In this document: piece after piece, positions 26,610-35,718 of the stretch
Layout: each line of letters opens with the position of its first letter
Numbering within the stretch: the stretch's first letter is position 1
NCBI GenBank assembly: GCA_902592615.1
Contig: CACJFI010000008.1
Coordinates: forward strand, 1 to 58,977
DNA from: an uncultured SAR116 cluster alpha proteobacterium
GTDB taxonomy: Bacteria; Pseudomonadota; Alphaproteobacteria; Puniceispirillales; Marisalimonadaceae
Reading direction: 5' to 3'
DNA length: 58,977 nucleotides
The notes under the pieces: generated by a model
Databases searched by the model: none
The model's input: the letters and a program-made list of their open reading frames with translations, nothing else
Told to the model about the DNA's origin: nothing
Made by a program: the position numbers and the translations under genes

Positions 26610-27731
26610 CTATTTGGATTGATATGCTTGTCGATCTATAGATACCGAGCTTAAATAAATAAATACATTATCATGTATAAATAGTTTCTTATTTTTTAGA
26701 TTATATGTCGTTATCCTTGCTCTAAGTTTTTGTTTTTTTCTATTATTTTTGAAATTTTTTAACACAATTACTAATTCAGAGAATGCTGAGTTTTTTTCAA
26801 TTTCAATAGAAGATATTAAACCTTGCAATTCGTTTTCAGTGATTTGTGTCTTTATTCGTGAAGATGAAAGAAGTATATCTCTAGACCTAATCCTAACTCT
26901 TACTATATCATTTAATTTACCTGGCAAACCTGGAACAATAAGCTTTTGTCCATTTAAATCAAGAGTTGTCATATGTAAGTTCTGGTCATGCCTAGAAACT
27001 ATACCCTCCAAAATGGAACTTGACTCAAATTTGCCTGTCAGATCTACAAATGAACTTCTATTAAGAATATTTGAAACACTTCCACTATCGATTTTCTTAC
27101 CATCTTTGATTAATACGATTTGATCTCCAATTTGTGATATTTCTTCAATTGAGTGGGTAATATATAAAATTGGTATTTTAAATTTTTTATTAAAATCTTT
27201 TAAAAAAACTAATAGCTTAGCTTTATATTTTATATCTAAATCTGACATAGGCTCGTCAAGAAGTAAATAATTAGGATGTTTTAAAATTGTTCGAGCAAGA
27301 ACCACTCTTAATTTTTCACCTCCAGACAAATTCTCTGGTGACCTTTTTAAAAGAGAATTTAATTCAAGTTGATTAATTAAATATTCTTTACTTTTTAAAC
27401 TTTTATTTTGAGTATCTAATTGATTCCTTTTTAAAACAAAATCAAGATTTTCTTCTACACTTAGGTGTTCAAATAATATTGGATTTTGAAACATTATTCC
27501 AAATGGTCTCTTATTAGGAGGATATTTATGCGTGTCGTGAATTGCAATTCCATTAAAAATAATTCTAGTTTCTATACTATTAACAAATCCACCTAATGCA
27601 GAAATTATTGTAGATTTTCCTGATCCATTTGGGCCATATAATATAGTTATCCCGTCATTTTTAAAATGATGTTCAAAATTTAAAAATAAATTTCCAATTT
27701 TACCTTTAAAAAAAACAGATAAATTTGACAT
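26610..27731 (-). CDS. modC: Molybdate ABC transporter ATP-binding protein
   Basis: ATPase component with Walker A GPNGSGKST, signature LSGGEKLRVVLAR, Walker B YLLLDEPMSDLD and the switch histidine in YITHSIEEI. After residue 230 there is a TOBE/MOP-type molybdate-binding domain, which separates ModC from other ABC ATPases. It overlaps the modB stop by one base, so translation is coupled. No modA gene for the substrate-binding protein is adjacent. Confidence 0.9.
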   Translation of the reverse strand: MSNLSVFFKGKIGNLFLNFEHHFKNDGITILYGPNGSGKSTIISALGGFVNSIETRIIFNGIAIHDTHKYPPNKRPFGIMFQNPILFEHLSVEENLDFVLKRNQLDTQNKSLKSKEYLINQLELNSLLKRSPENLSGGEKLRVVLARTILKHPNYLLLDEPMSDLDIKYKAKLLVFLKDFNKKFKIPILYITHSIEEISQIGDQIVLIKDGKKIDSGSVSNILNRSSFVDLTGKFESSSILEGIVSRHDQNLHMTTLDLNGQKLIVPGLPGKLNDIVRVRIRSRDILLSSSRIKTQITENELQGLISSIEIEKNSAFSELVIVLKNFKNNRKKQKLRARITTYNLKNKKLFIHDNVFIYLSSVSIDRQAYQSK

Positions 27732-28423
27732 TATTTAATTCTTACAACTGTTCTTTTGTTAAAATAAAATAGAGTTAATAATATAATAAATGATAAAATT
27801 AACATCCCACCTGCTAAAATATGTGCTTTTCCAAATGATAATTGTTCTACATGATCATAAATCGAAATAGCGATTACTTTAGTTTTACCATGAATGCCAC
27901 CTCCAACCATTAAAACGATACCAAATTCACCTAGAGTATGTGCAAAGGAAATAATGAAAGAAGTAAAAAAACCTTTTTTTGATAAGGGTATTATTACATT
28001 TAAAAAAGTATCTAGTGAACCTACCCCTAAACTATGAGAAGTTCTAATAGTATCTCTTCCTATCTTTTCAAATGAAGCTTGAAGAGGCTGAACCCAAAAA
28101 GGAAGGGAATAAATTATAGAAGCCAGAACTAAACCGTAAAACGAAAAAATTAATTGTTCTCCCGTTAACAATATAAAAGTTTTACCTAAAAATGTTTCAG
28201 GATTAAAAAATACAATTAGATAAAAGCCAATAACTGTGGGTGGTAACACAAGTGGTAGTGTCACTATCGTTTCAATAAATGGTTTGGTCTTTTTTGACTT
28301 AAATGCTAAAAAATAAGCTAAAGGAGTACCTATTAAGGTAAGGAAAAAACAAGTAACAATAGCTAACTTTAATGTAATTAAAATTGAAGTAAAATCTGAG
28401 CCTAAATTGTGATAAATATCCAT
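27731..28423 (-). CDS. modB: Molybdate ABC transporter permease
   Basis: Inner-membrane permease of about 230 residues and five or six helices. The EAA loop (SHSLGVGSLDTFLNVIIPL) docks the ATPase, and the end AHTLGEFGIVLMVGG with TKVIAISIYDHVE is diagnostic of ModB. It is first in the modBC pair, and its ATG faces an alpha/beta hydrolase gene over a 73-base divergent promoter region. Confidence 0.92.
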   Translation of the reverse strand: MDIYHNLGSDFTSILITLKLAIVTCFFLTLIGTPLAYFLAFKSKKTKPFIETIVTLPLVLPPTVIGFYLIVFFNPETFLGKTFILLTGEQLIFSFYGLVLASIIYSLPFWVQPLQASFEKIGRDTIRTSHSLGVGSLDTFLNVIIPLSKKGFFTSFIISFAHTLGEFGIVLMVGGGIHGKTKVIAISIYDHVEQLSFGKAHILAGGMLILSFIILLTLFYFNKRTVVRIK

Positions 28424-28454
28424 ATTAAAAGACCAACTAAATTTGGAATTGATT

Positions 28455-28484
28455 TTGAGTAATATATCCTAACTAGATTATAAT
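28455..28484 (+). promoter_or_regulatory. Possible sigma-70 promoter for the 28497 hydrolase gene
   Basis: TTGAGT at 28455-28460 and a consensus TATAAT at 28479-28484 are separated by 18 bases. The start codon is only 13 bases after the -10, so the transcript would have a very short leader; GGGGA (28485-28489) could serve as the ribosome site only if transcription starts earlier. A tentative call. Confidence 0.35.
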
Positions 28485-28496
28485 GGGGAATTATAA

Positions 28497-29384
28497 ATGT
28501 CATTTATAAAAACTGATGATAATGTAAAATTATTTTATGAGTCTACTGGTAAAGGTGAACCAATAATATTTGTTCACGAATTTGCTGGTGATTACAGAAG
28601 TTGGGAACCTCAAATTAACTATTTGTCTAGATATTATCAATGTATACCATTTTGTGCTAGAGGATATCCGCCATCCGAAGTTCCAGAAAATGAAAGCAGT
28701 TATAGCCAAGAAAGAGCATGGCGTGACATTTTAAACGTGATGGATAATCTGAAAATTGAGAAAGCTCATATTGTTGGTTTATCCATGGGAGGATTTGCAA
28801 CGCTTCATTTAGGAATAAATGCTCAAGATAGAGTGTTAAGTCTAGTAATAGCTGGTTGTGGATATGGTGCCATACCAGTTGATAAAACAAGTTTCAATAA
28901 AGAAGCAGACTTTTCTAATATTTCGTTGGATAGTGCAAAAATCATTTTAAATGAGGGAATGGATAAATTTGGATCAGAATATGCTCTAGGTCCTTCCAGA
29001 GTTCAATTTCAAAATAAAGATCCAAAAGGTTGGCAACTATTTAATGACCAACTACTAAAACATGATCCTGTTGGCTCAGCCAATACTTTATTGGGCGTTC
29101 AGAATAAAAGACCTAACTTATATTCTTTAGAAGAGGAAATAAGAGGTATAACTTGTCCAACATTAATTATAAATGGCGATGAGGATGATATGTGTCTTGA
29201 AGTAGGTTTGTATTTGAAAAGAACTATTAAGACAGCTGGTTTGTTAATAGTTCCTAAAACAGGGCACACAATCAACTTAGAAGAACCAGATTTATTTAAT
29301 AATCATTTACTTAAATTTTTTACTGCAGTAAATTCATCTTCGTGGGGAAGTAGAGATAAAAGAGCAAAAATTATAAAATTCTAG
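28497..29384 (+). CDS. Alpha/beta fold hydrolase
   Basis: A 295-residue serine hydrolase with the nucleophile elbow GLSMGG (around residue 96), the acid residue in NGDEDDMC and the histidine in KTGHTINLEEP. The first 40 residues (DDNVKLFYESTGKGEPIIFVHEFAGD) follow the usual oxyanion-loop pattern. It resembles the 3-oxoadipate enol-lactonase-like group, but substrate specificity cannot be inferred. It is divergent from modBC and overlaps the convergent yajQ by 4 bases. Confidence 0.85.
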   Translation: MSFIKTDDNVKLFYESTGKGEPIIFVHEFAGDYRSWEPQINYLSRYYQCIPFCARGYPPSEVPENESSYSQERAWRDILNVMDNLKIEKAHIVGLSMGGFATLHLGINAQDRVLSLVIAGCGYGAIPVDKTSFNKEADFSNISLDSAKIILNEGMDKFGSEYALGPSRVQFQNKDPKGWQLFNDQLLKHDPVGSANTLLGVQNKRPNLYSLEEEIRGITCPTLIINGDEDDMCLEVGLYLKRTIKTAGLLIVPKTGHTINLEEPDLFNNHLLKFFTAVNSSSWGSRDKRAKIIKF

Positions 29385-29866
29385 TCTCTAAAATTTTCAT
29401 ACTGTAATGGGTGCTTAATATTTAATTCTTTTATTAATTTAATTGCAGCTTGAAGATCGTCTCTTTTTTTCCCAGAAACTCTGACTTCATCTCCTTGAAT
29501 AGATGTTTGTACTTTACTTTTTGAGGATTTAATTGCCTTTACTATTTTTTTGGCTACTTCTCTATCAACACCTTGTTTGATCAATACAATTTGTCTGATT
29601 GAATTACCTGATGCAGCCTCTGGTTTTTCGAATTCTAAGGCGCCTGTGTCCACCTTTTTTCTAGTAAGGTGAGTGATAATAAGATCTTCAACTTGCTTTC
29701 TTTTTAAATCGTCATCAGCTCTAATTATAATCTTATCTTCTTGTTGTTCTACTTCACACATACTTCCTTTAAAATCATATCTAGTACTAATTTCTTTTTT
29801 GACACCATCTAAACCATTTTGAACTGAAGGCATGTCTATTTTACTTACTATATCAAAGCTAGGCAT
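29381..29866 (-). CDS. yajQ: YajQ family cyclic di-GMP-binding protein
   Basis: Two tandem ferredoxin-like domains in 161 residues; family members bind nucleic acid and, in some bacteria, cyclic di-GMP. The start MPSFDIVSKIDMPSVQNGLD, the ISTRYDFKG block and the end VRVSGKKRDDLQAAI are highly characteristic. It is a single-gene unit with its promoter in the 139-base divergent spacer shared with the LpxO-like gene. Confidence 0.96.
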   Translation of the reverse strand: MPSFDIVSKIDMPSVQNGLDGVKKEISTRYDFKGSMCEVEQQEDKIIIRADDDLKRKQVEDLIITHLTRKKVDTGALEFEKPEAASGNSIRQIVLIKQGVDREVAKKIVKAIKSSKSKVQTSIQGDEVRVSGKKRDDLQAAIKLIKELNIKHPLQYENFRD

Positions 29867-30005
29867 AATTTAACTCCCTTATAGTGTTATTAATTACCAT
29901 AATATTAAATTTTTATTTCTCAAACAATCTAAATAAAAGTTGATAGAAACTCCTTAAAATTATAGATTATGAATTTATTAATATTAATTATAAACAAAAT
30001 TTTTA

Positions 30006-30803
30006 ATGGATATCATATTTAAATTAATATTTCTTATACCTTTGTTTCTAAGTACAATCTTTCTATTTATAAATATTGGAATATGGGCAATATTTCCATT
30101 CTGGATTTTATGTGGATTAATTGATGTCTCTAGGCACAAAACAATGGATCTTAAATTAATTAAAGAATATTTCATAGGTAAAGGTTTTTTAACTTTTTTA
30201 CTATCGCCATTAAATCTTTTTTCTGATCTTTTGTCGCACAGAAATCTTCATACTTACAAAATTGAAGATCTTCCCCAAAGTCATCAAAATGAAATCAATG
30301 ATGTTATTTCGCTATTTGATAAAAACTCTAAAGAAATCGCAAAGAGATTTAAAGAAAATCCAAATGATAATAGATCAATGTTATTTTATAAATGGTATGG
30401 ATATGAATTGGATGATTCAATTGAAGAATTTAATAATGAATATAAATATATAAAAACTATTGGTGTTTCACTTTTTAGAGAGAAGACTTCAACGTCTAGA
30501 CATTTTGGTCCTCTAAGAATGACTTATCGAATTTTGTATAATTTTAATAAAGTTAAAAAGGAAGGTTCTTTTATTGAAGCTGACGGAAGAATTCATAAGT
30601 GGAAGTCTGATCCATTGTTTATTTTTGATGATACATTAATACATCAAAGCTTTAACGAAGAAGATGATTTAAGATTTTGTGCTTTTATTGATATTATTAG
30701 GCCTTCTCATTTAGACAATATAATCAAACTGATTCTAAAATCTGTTGGTTTTTTATTAAAAAATACTAGAAGTATATTTTATAAAAATTGGAAAATGATA
30801 TAA
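30006..30803 (+). CDS. LpxO-like membrane aspartyl/asparaginyl beta-hydroxylase family dioxygenase
   Basis: Iron- and 2-oxoglutarate-dependent hydroxylase with two N-terminal hydrophobic segments (residues 3-22 and 24-40). The iron ligands are probably H166 (SRHFGPLRMTYR) and H213 (FDDTLIHQSFNEEDDLR), with R223 binding the oxoglutarate carboxylate. The architecture, with a membrane anchor, then LLSPLNLFSDLLS, YKWYG and the jelly-roll core, is close to lipid A 2-hydroxylase LpxO. Hydroxylation of a lipid A acyl chain is an inference; no lipid A gene is adjacent. Length of 265 is slightly shorter than LpxO. Confidence 0.75.
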   Translation: MDIIFKLIFLIPLFLSTIFLFINIGIWAIFPFWILCGLIDVSRHKTMDLKLIKEYFIGKGFLTFLLSPLNLFSDLLSHRNLHTYKIEDLPQSHQNEINDVISLFDKNSKEIAKRFKENPNDNRSMLFYKWYGYELDDSIEEFNNEYKYIKTIGVSLFREKTSTSRHFGPLRMTYRILYNFNKVKKEGSFIEADGRIHKWKSDPLFIFDDTLIHQSFNEEDDLRFCAFIDIIRPSHLDNIIKLILKSVGFLLKNTRSIFYKNWKMI

Positions 30804-30806
30804 AAG

Positions 30807-31946
30807 CTATGAATTTGGCACTAGTATCTGTCTAACAACTTCACCCTTTGACAATTTATCAAAACCTTCATTCAAATTGTCAAATGTAATTTTCCCGTCT
30901 ATTAGCTTATCTACTGGTAAACGTCCTTGTTTATATAAGTTTAAAAATCTAGGCACATCTCTTACAGGAACACATGAGCCCATATAGCTTCCTAAAATTG
31001 ATTTTTCCTGTGCAACTAAATCACTATGATTAAAACTAAATTGAGTGTTTATTGGCGATAAACCAGCAGTAACCACAGAACCTCCATATCTTATTATTTG
31101 GTAAGCGGTATCCATGGCTTGTATTACCCCAGCTAGATCAATAGCATAATCAACACCACCATTTGTTAAATCCCTTATTTCTTCAACCATATTATTATTT
31201 CTACTATCAAAACAATGTGTTGCACCAAGTTCTTCTGCTCTACTAAATTTTGACGGATCAATATCAACTGCAATTATAGTTTCAGCTCCTGCTAATTTTG
31301 CTCCAATTATACCATTTAGCCCTACACCTCCTAATCCAATAATTGCTACTGAATCTCCAGGTCTTATTCTAGCAGTATTAATTACAGCTCCAACACCTGT
31401 CATAACAGCACATCCAAAAAGAGCAGCATCCTCTATATTAAAGGCTTTATCAATTACAACAACTGATCCTCTATCAACTACATTATATTGAGACATACAT
31501 GAGATACCAGTGTGGTGATTAAGTCTATTTCCATCCATATCTGTCAATCTGCTTCCACCTGACATTAAATCACCTTTACCTTTTGTTGCAGCTGCAAGTT
31601 CACATACTTGAGGTCTTCCTTCAAGACACCTTCTACATCTTCCACATGAAGGAGAGAATTGGAAAGCAACGTGATCTCCAACTTTTATATCTTTTACCGC
31701 ACTTCCTAACTCAACTACTTCACCCGAACCTTCATGACCAATTACTAATGGCAAGGGCATTACTCTGGATCCATTAATAACTGACAAATCAGAATGACAT
31801 AGACCTGCACCCATAACCTTCACAAGAACTTCATTTTCTAGAGGAGGTGATATTTTGATATCCTCAATAGATAATGGCTTAGAGTCCTTATATGGCTCAG
31901 CTAATTTGTTATTTCTAATAACTGCAGCTTTACATGTAATTGACAT
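30807..31946 (-). CDS. Zinc-dependent alcohol dehydrogenase (class III-like MDR)
   Basis: Medium-chain dehydrogenase with catalytic zinc motif GLCHSDL and GHEGSGEVVELG, structural zinc cysteines in CGRCRRCLEGRPQVCE, and the NAD site GLGGVGLNGIIG. Length of 379 resembles class III alcohol dehydrogenases such as glutathione-dependent formaldehyde dehydrogenase, although the GD tail differs. It abuts the nitrile hydratase accessory gene (stop 31947), so it is the last gene of that operon. The natural substrate is unknown. Confidence 0.88.
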   Translation of the reverse strand: MSITCKAAVIRNNKLAEPYKDSKPLSIEDIKISPPLENEVLVKVMGAGLCHSDLSVINGSRVMPLPLVIGHEGSGEVVELGSAVKDIKVGDHVAFQFSPSCGRCRRCLEGRPQVCELAAATKGKGDLMSGGSRLTDMDGNRLNHHTGISCMSQYNVVDRGSVVVIDKAFNIEDAALFGCAVMTGVGAVINTARIRPGDSVAIIGLGGVGLNGIIGAKLAGAETIIAVDIDPSKFSRAEELGATHCFDSRNNNMVEEIRDLTNGGVDYAIDLAGVIQAMDTAYQIIRYGGSVVTAGLSPINTQFSFNHSDLVAQEKSILGSYMGSCVPVRDVPRFLNLYKQGRLPVDKLIDGKITFDNLNEGFDKLSKGEVVRQILVPNS

Positions 31947-32306
31947 TTAAACACTCCTACTTTTAATATGAACTGGTTTGCCATGAGGAGTGGACAAATA
32001 AGCTTGTGTCCAATCTTTTTTTAATAGCACCAAAGTATCCTGATTACTTATTTTCTTTATAATGAGAATTTCTTCAAGTGCATTTAACCAACAAGAAAAA
32101 TAATCATTACTACCATCTAAGTTTTTTGAAAGTGATCTTTGTTTTTTTAGGGACTTTCCAAAAACTTCTACAAACTCTTTCCAGCTAAAATTTCCTTTCT
32201 CAGACAATTGAACTGTAATTGCAAACAATTGACTATGCCAAGGATTTTGGAAAACAATTTGATCTTCGGATTTATTTATTAAAGGTAAATTATAATCAGA
32301 TTTCAT
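31947..32306 (-). CDS. Nitrile hydratase accessory protein (activator)
   Basis: A 119-residue homologue of the NHase beta N-terminal domain, the family that delivers cobalt to the alpha subunit during maturation. Landmarks are FQNPWHSQLFAITVQLSEKG, the FSWKEFVEVFG segment and YFSCWLNALEEIL, as in P14K-type activators. The next gene downstream follows with no spacer; the beta subunit gene is 17 bases upstream. Order alpha-beta-activator is typical of cobalt-type NHase operons. Confidence 0.88.
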   Translation of the reverse strand: MKSDYNLPLINKSEDQIVFQNPWHSQLFAITVQLSEKGNFSWKEFVEVFGKSLKKQRSLSKNLDGSNDYFSCWLNALEEILIIKKISNQDTLVLLKKDWTQAYLSTPHGKPVHIKSRSV

Positions 32307-32323
32307 TTTAATCTTTTTTTAAA

Positions 32324-33064
32324 TTAATTTGGAAATAATTTTAAGTATGGTTCCCACAAGTCTAAAAGGATACTGTCATTTTGACTCTCGGCTAATTCTC
32401 CCCATAGCTCTGAAGATTTAAACTCTACAGTATATAGTGGTAAAGGATTCTCTCCTAAACCATGAGCATTTTTATCAGGAAAAACATGATTGTTGTTGTA
32501 AGAATGAATCACACCAACTCTTCCCATAGCATATTTTGGCAAACGTGTGTGTCCCCCACTAATATCTTTATTTGGATTGTAATTTTGTGTAATAACTTTA
32601 TTGCCTATGTCAAAAACAGGACTTACATTTGTATCTCTAATAGAAGGGCCTCCCCAACCTAGTGTTTTCTGAACATCTTTTGCTAACCAGGTTCTTTGAT
32701 CAAGTTTAACATCCTTATCAGAAAATTTTCTTAAAGTTCCCTTTTCAGCGGCAAAAACATATTCTTTTAATTCATTTAACGAAATAAGTTCCTTATCTAT
32801 TAAAAGATTAGTAAGGGCTGCTAGCCATTTTTCATAATAAGAAAAATTTATATAATCTTTTGGCGGTAAACATTCTCTATAATGACGACTAATATCTAGA
32901 TTCCATTCTCCTAAAGCTCCAGCAGCAAGAGTAATCGCCCATGCCTTTGCATGCCATTTATACTTAAAAGTTGGTTCAAAGTTAGTTACTTCATTTTCGG
33001 CATCTCTTGGAAGAGGAATTAATCCATCACCAAAACGTCCACCCATGTCGTGCAATCTACTCAT
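32324..33064 (-). CDS. nthB: Nitrile hydratase beta subunit
   Basis: Structural partner of the metal-bearing alpha subunit. The start MSRLHDMGG, the helix [20 protein letters not shown] with conserved arginine, [16 protein letters not shown], and the C-terminal SH3-like domain ([25 protein letters not shown]) match the family. It overlaps the alpha stop by 4 bases, so the subunits are translationally coupled. Length of 246 is slightly longer than usual (about 220-235), due to central insertions. Confidence 0.92.
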   Translation of the reverse strand: MSRLHDMGGRFGDGLIPLPRDAENEVTNFEPTFKYKWHAKAWAITLAAGALGEWNLDISRHYRECLPPKDYINFSYYEKWLAALTNLLIDKELISLNELKEYVFAAEKGTLRKFSDKDVKLDQRTWLAKDVQKTLGWGGPSIRDTNVSPVFDIGNKVITQNYNPNKDISGGHTRLPKYAMGRVGVIHSYNNNHVFPDKNAHGLGENPLPLYTVEFKSSELWGELAESQNDSILLDLWEPYLKLFPN

Positions 33065-33702
33065 TTTATTTCCTTTGGTAATCCAGTACCTATCATTGAA
33101 TTTCTAGTAACCAATTCTGCAAGTTCACTTTCATTCATATTTTCAGTACCTTTTGGTCTCATTGGTAATACCAAATATCTTATTTCAGCGGTTGAGTCCC
33201 ATACTTTTATTTGAACTTTTGGATCTAGAGGCAAACCAAATTCTAAAAGAACTTTTCTTGGTTCTCTTACTGTTCTAGATCTATATTCGTCACTTTTATA
33301 CCAAGTTGGAGGAATCCCAAGGACTGGCCATGGATAACAACTACATAATGTACAGACTATTACATTGTGAGTTTCAGGTGTGTTTTCAACAACTACCATA
33401 TTTTCACCTTGTCTTCCTTGGTAACTCAATTCTCTAATTGCTGAAGTAGCGTCAATTAAAAGTCTTTTTTTATATTCTAGATCTACCCAGGCTTTAGCTA
33501 CTACTTTTGTACCATTTTTAGGGCCTATACGGTTTTCATAAGTGTCAATCAATTCATCTAAAGTTTCAGAGTCAATTAATCCTTTGTTTAAAAGCAAAGT
33601 CTCTAAGGCTTTTACCCTTAATTCAGGATCTGATGGTAAATGTGAATGCGCGTGATCATGTTGATGATGATAGTCACCACTAATATTTTTCTTTTCACTC
33701 AT
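33061..33702 (-). CDS. nthA: Nitrile hydratase alpha subunit, cobalt type
   Basis: Catalytic subunit converting nitriles to amides at a non-heme metal centre. The metal motif [10 protein letters not shown] gives ligands C117, C120, S121 and C122; threonine after the first cysteine and tyrosine after the last mark the cobalt type rather than the iron type. An unusual N-terminal tail has seven histidines among residues 12-21 and may bind metal. Length of 213 is normal. No amidase gene for the amide product is present in the operon or elsewhere in the window. Confidence 0.95.
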   Translation of the reverse strand: MSEKKNISGDYHHQHDHAHSHLPSDPELRVKALETLLLNKGLIDSETLDELIDTYENRIGPKNGTKVVAKAWVDLEYKKRLLIDATSAIRELSYQGRQGENMVVVENTPETHNVIVCTLCSCYPWPVLGIPPTWYKSDEYRSRTVREPRKVLLEFGLPLDPKVQIKVWDSTAEIRYLVLPMRPKGTENMNESELAELVTRNSMIGTGLPKEIK

Positions 33703-33727
33703 AACCTAATCTCTATTTTTTATATTT

Positions 33728-34774
33728 CTAATTTGGGATTAAAACTATTCTTCCATTAACTTTGCCCGATCTTAAATCAGACATTGCTTGATTTGCTGTT
33801 TCTAAACCTTGTTTTTTTACGGGTATTAGTTTTATTTTGCCGGATTTGATAATATTAACAAGTTCTTTTAATTCTCTTAACTCTCCCACATAAGAACCTA
33901 TAAGCTTCATAGATCTCATTGGTACCAATGGTAATGATAGTTTTAACGATCCACCGTACAAACCAACCACAATTACCATTCCACCTTTTTTTACTAATGT
34001 TAGACCAAAGTCAGTGGTTTCTGGTCTTCCAACAAAGTCTATTGCTGCTGCTGAACCAATACCAATTTTATTTCTAATTTCATTTTCTTCATCTGGTGAA
34101 AAGGCTTCATTGGCACCAGCTTCAATAGCCTTTTTTCTCTTTTCTGGATCATTATCTATTACTAAAATTTTTGCTTTATGTACTGCAGGAGATAATAAAA
34201 TACCATTTATACCAACACCACCTGCACCAATAATTATTATCCACTCATCTTTTGAAGTTGTAGGAATTTTTTTTAAAGCACTAAATGCAGTTAGACCTGA
34301 ACAAGCGTATGGCGCTGCTTGCGCAGGATCCATATCACCGTAAGAAACTATATATTTACTATGAGGTACAATTATATGATCAGAATATCCTCCATCAAGA
34401 CGAGCACCTAAATATTTAGGAGCCTCGCATAATGTTTCATTATTTTCTAAACAAGCTGCACATTTTCCACAACCAATCCATGGAAATACTATCCCTGTAT
34501 CACCTATTATAATATCTTTTACATTTTCACCTAAAGCTACTACAGTTCCAGTAATCTCGTGTCCTGGAGTAAATGGTAATTTTGTTCCTCTATCAGCCAA
34601 TGTTATTTTTTTTCCATCTCCTAAATCAAAATAACCATCTGCCAAATGAAGATCACTGTGACAAACACCACAAGCTGTAATCTTTACAAGAACTTCATCT
34701 CCTTTAGGTTGTGGATTTTCATATTCTCTTAATTCTAAAGGTTCACCAAACTCAACAACCTGATAACTCTTCAT
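33728..34774 (-). CDS. Zinc-dependent alcohol dehydrogenase (MDR family)
   Basis: Catalytic zinc site CGVCHSDLHLADG with GHEITGTVVALG, structural zinc cysteines CGKCAACLENNETLC, and NAD-binding GAGGVGINGI. It is a different subfamily from the operon's last gene (348 against 379 residues), so the two are not recent duplicates. It lies between the lyase-family gene and the NHase alpha gene, with spacers of 27 and 25 bases. Substrate unknown; an aldehyde/alcohol interconversion related to the nitrile pathway is a reasonable guess. Confidence 0.88.
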   Translation of the reverse strand: MKSYQVVEFGEPLELREYENPQPKGDEVLVKITACGVCHSDLHLADGYFDLGDGKKITLADRGTKLPFTPGHEITGTVVALGENVKDIIIGDTGIVFPWIGCGKCAACLENNETLCEAPKYLGARLDGGYSDHIIVPHSKYIVSYGDMDPAQAAPYACSGLTAFSALKKIPTTSKDEWIIIIGAGGVGINGILLSPAVHKAKILVIDNDPEKRKKAIEAGANEAFSPDEENEIRNKIGIGSAAAIDFVGRPETTDFGLTLVKKGGMVIVVGLYGGSLKLSLPLVPMRSMKLIGSYVGELRELKELVNIIKSGKIKLIPVKKQGLETANQAMSDLRSGKVNGRIVLIPN

Positions 34775-34801
34775 TATAGAATTCTCCCCGTCTAAAAATT
34801 A

Positions 34802-35674
34802 TCAACTTCTTTTTGAAGTTTCGTATTTACTTGACATTTCATAGTAGTCGTCAAATCCAATTTTTTTTCTTAAGTCACTAAAATCTAGTAATAACTGAGA
34901 TCTATCTTCATCTTTCATGAGCAAATTAAGTGACATTGACATTGCCTTCATTGCTGAACTCATAACAGTTAAAGGATAAACAGCGAGTTTGTAACCAATT
35001 TCTGTTAATTCTTTCATGGATAAATTTGGTGTAATACCTCCTTCAACAATATTAGCTATTTTAACACCAGGAACTTCTTTACAGATCGTTTTCATTTCTT
35101 CTTTATTTTTTGGAGCCTCAACAAACATGATATCTGCTCCAAGTTCATAAAATTTTTGTGATCTTGAAATTGCTTCACTCAAACCATGAGTATGATTAGC
35201 ATCAGTTCTTGCAATAATTAAAATATCATATCCTTCATTTCTCATATCATTAGCAGCTCTTATACGATCAAACGCCTCCTCTCGATTTACCACGTCTTTT
35301 CCAGGGGTGTGACCACAACGTTTAGGAGCTAATTGATCTTCAATCAATATGCCAGCACAACCTGCTTTAGAACATTCTTTCAATGTTCTTCGTACATTCA
35401 TGGCATTTCCATAACCTGTATCTCCATCTACTATCATTGGTATATCAATTGCGTTACAAATATTATTTGCTTGATCAAAAACCTCTGAGAATGTCATAAG
35501 TCCAAGATCTGGAGCTCCTATCCTAGAAGCAGAGGCAGCAAAACCTGACATAAAAGTCACATCAAAATTAGCTTGTTGGATTAATTTAGCAGACAAGGCA
35601 TCAAAACATGATGGTATAGGAGTAAAGTATTTATCTTTTAAAATTTTTCTTAATTTTTCAGGCTGACTTGTCAT
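34802..35674 (-). CDS. Isocitrate lyase/PEP mutase superfamily lyase
   Basis: TIM-barrel enzyme with the superfamily motif VDGDTGYGNAMNV and the lyase loop EDQLAPKRCGHTPGKDV. The KRCGH catalytic loop is the carbon-carbon lyase type (methylisocitrate lyase, dimethylmalate lyase, oxaloacetate hydrolase) and not the PEP mutase type. Length of 290 matches that group. It is the second gene of the operon headed by the AceE-like gene, 44 bases downstream of it. The exact substrate is undetermined. Confidence 0.88.
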   Translation of the reverse strand: MTSQPEKLRKILKDKYFTPIPSCFDALSAKLIQQANFDVTFMSGFAASASRIGAPDLGLMTFSEVFDQANNICNAIDIPMIVDGDTGYGNAMNVRRTLKECSKAGCAGILIEDQLAPKRCGHTPGKDVVNREEAFDRIRAANDMRNEGYDILIIARTDANHTHGLSEAISRSQKFYELGADIMFVEAPKNKEEMKTICKEVPGVKIANIVEGGITPNLSMKELTEIGYKLAVYPLTVMSSAMKAMSMSLNLLMKDEDRSQLLLDFSDLRKKIGFDDYYEMSSKYETSKRS

Positions 35675-35718
35675 TTTAGTTATCTTTATAAGTCCTAATA
35701 TTATTAATTTGGTATTAC

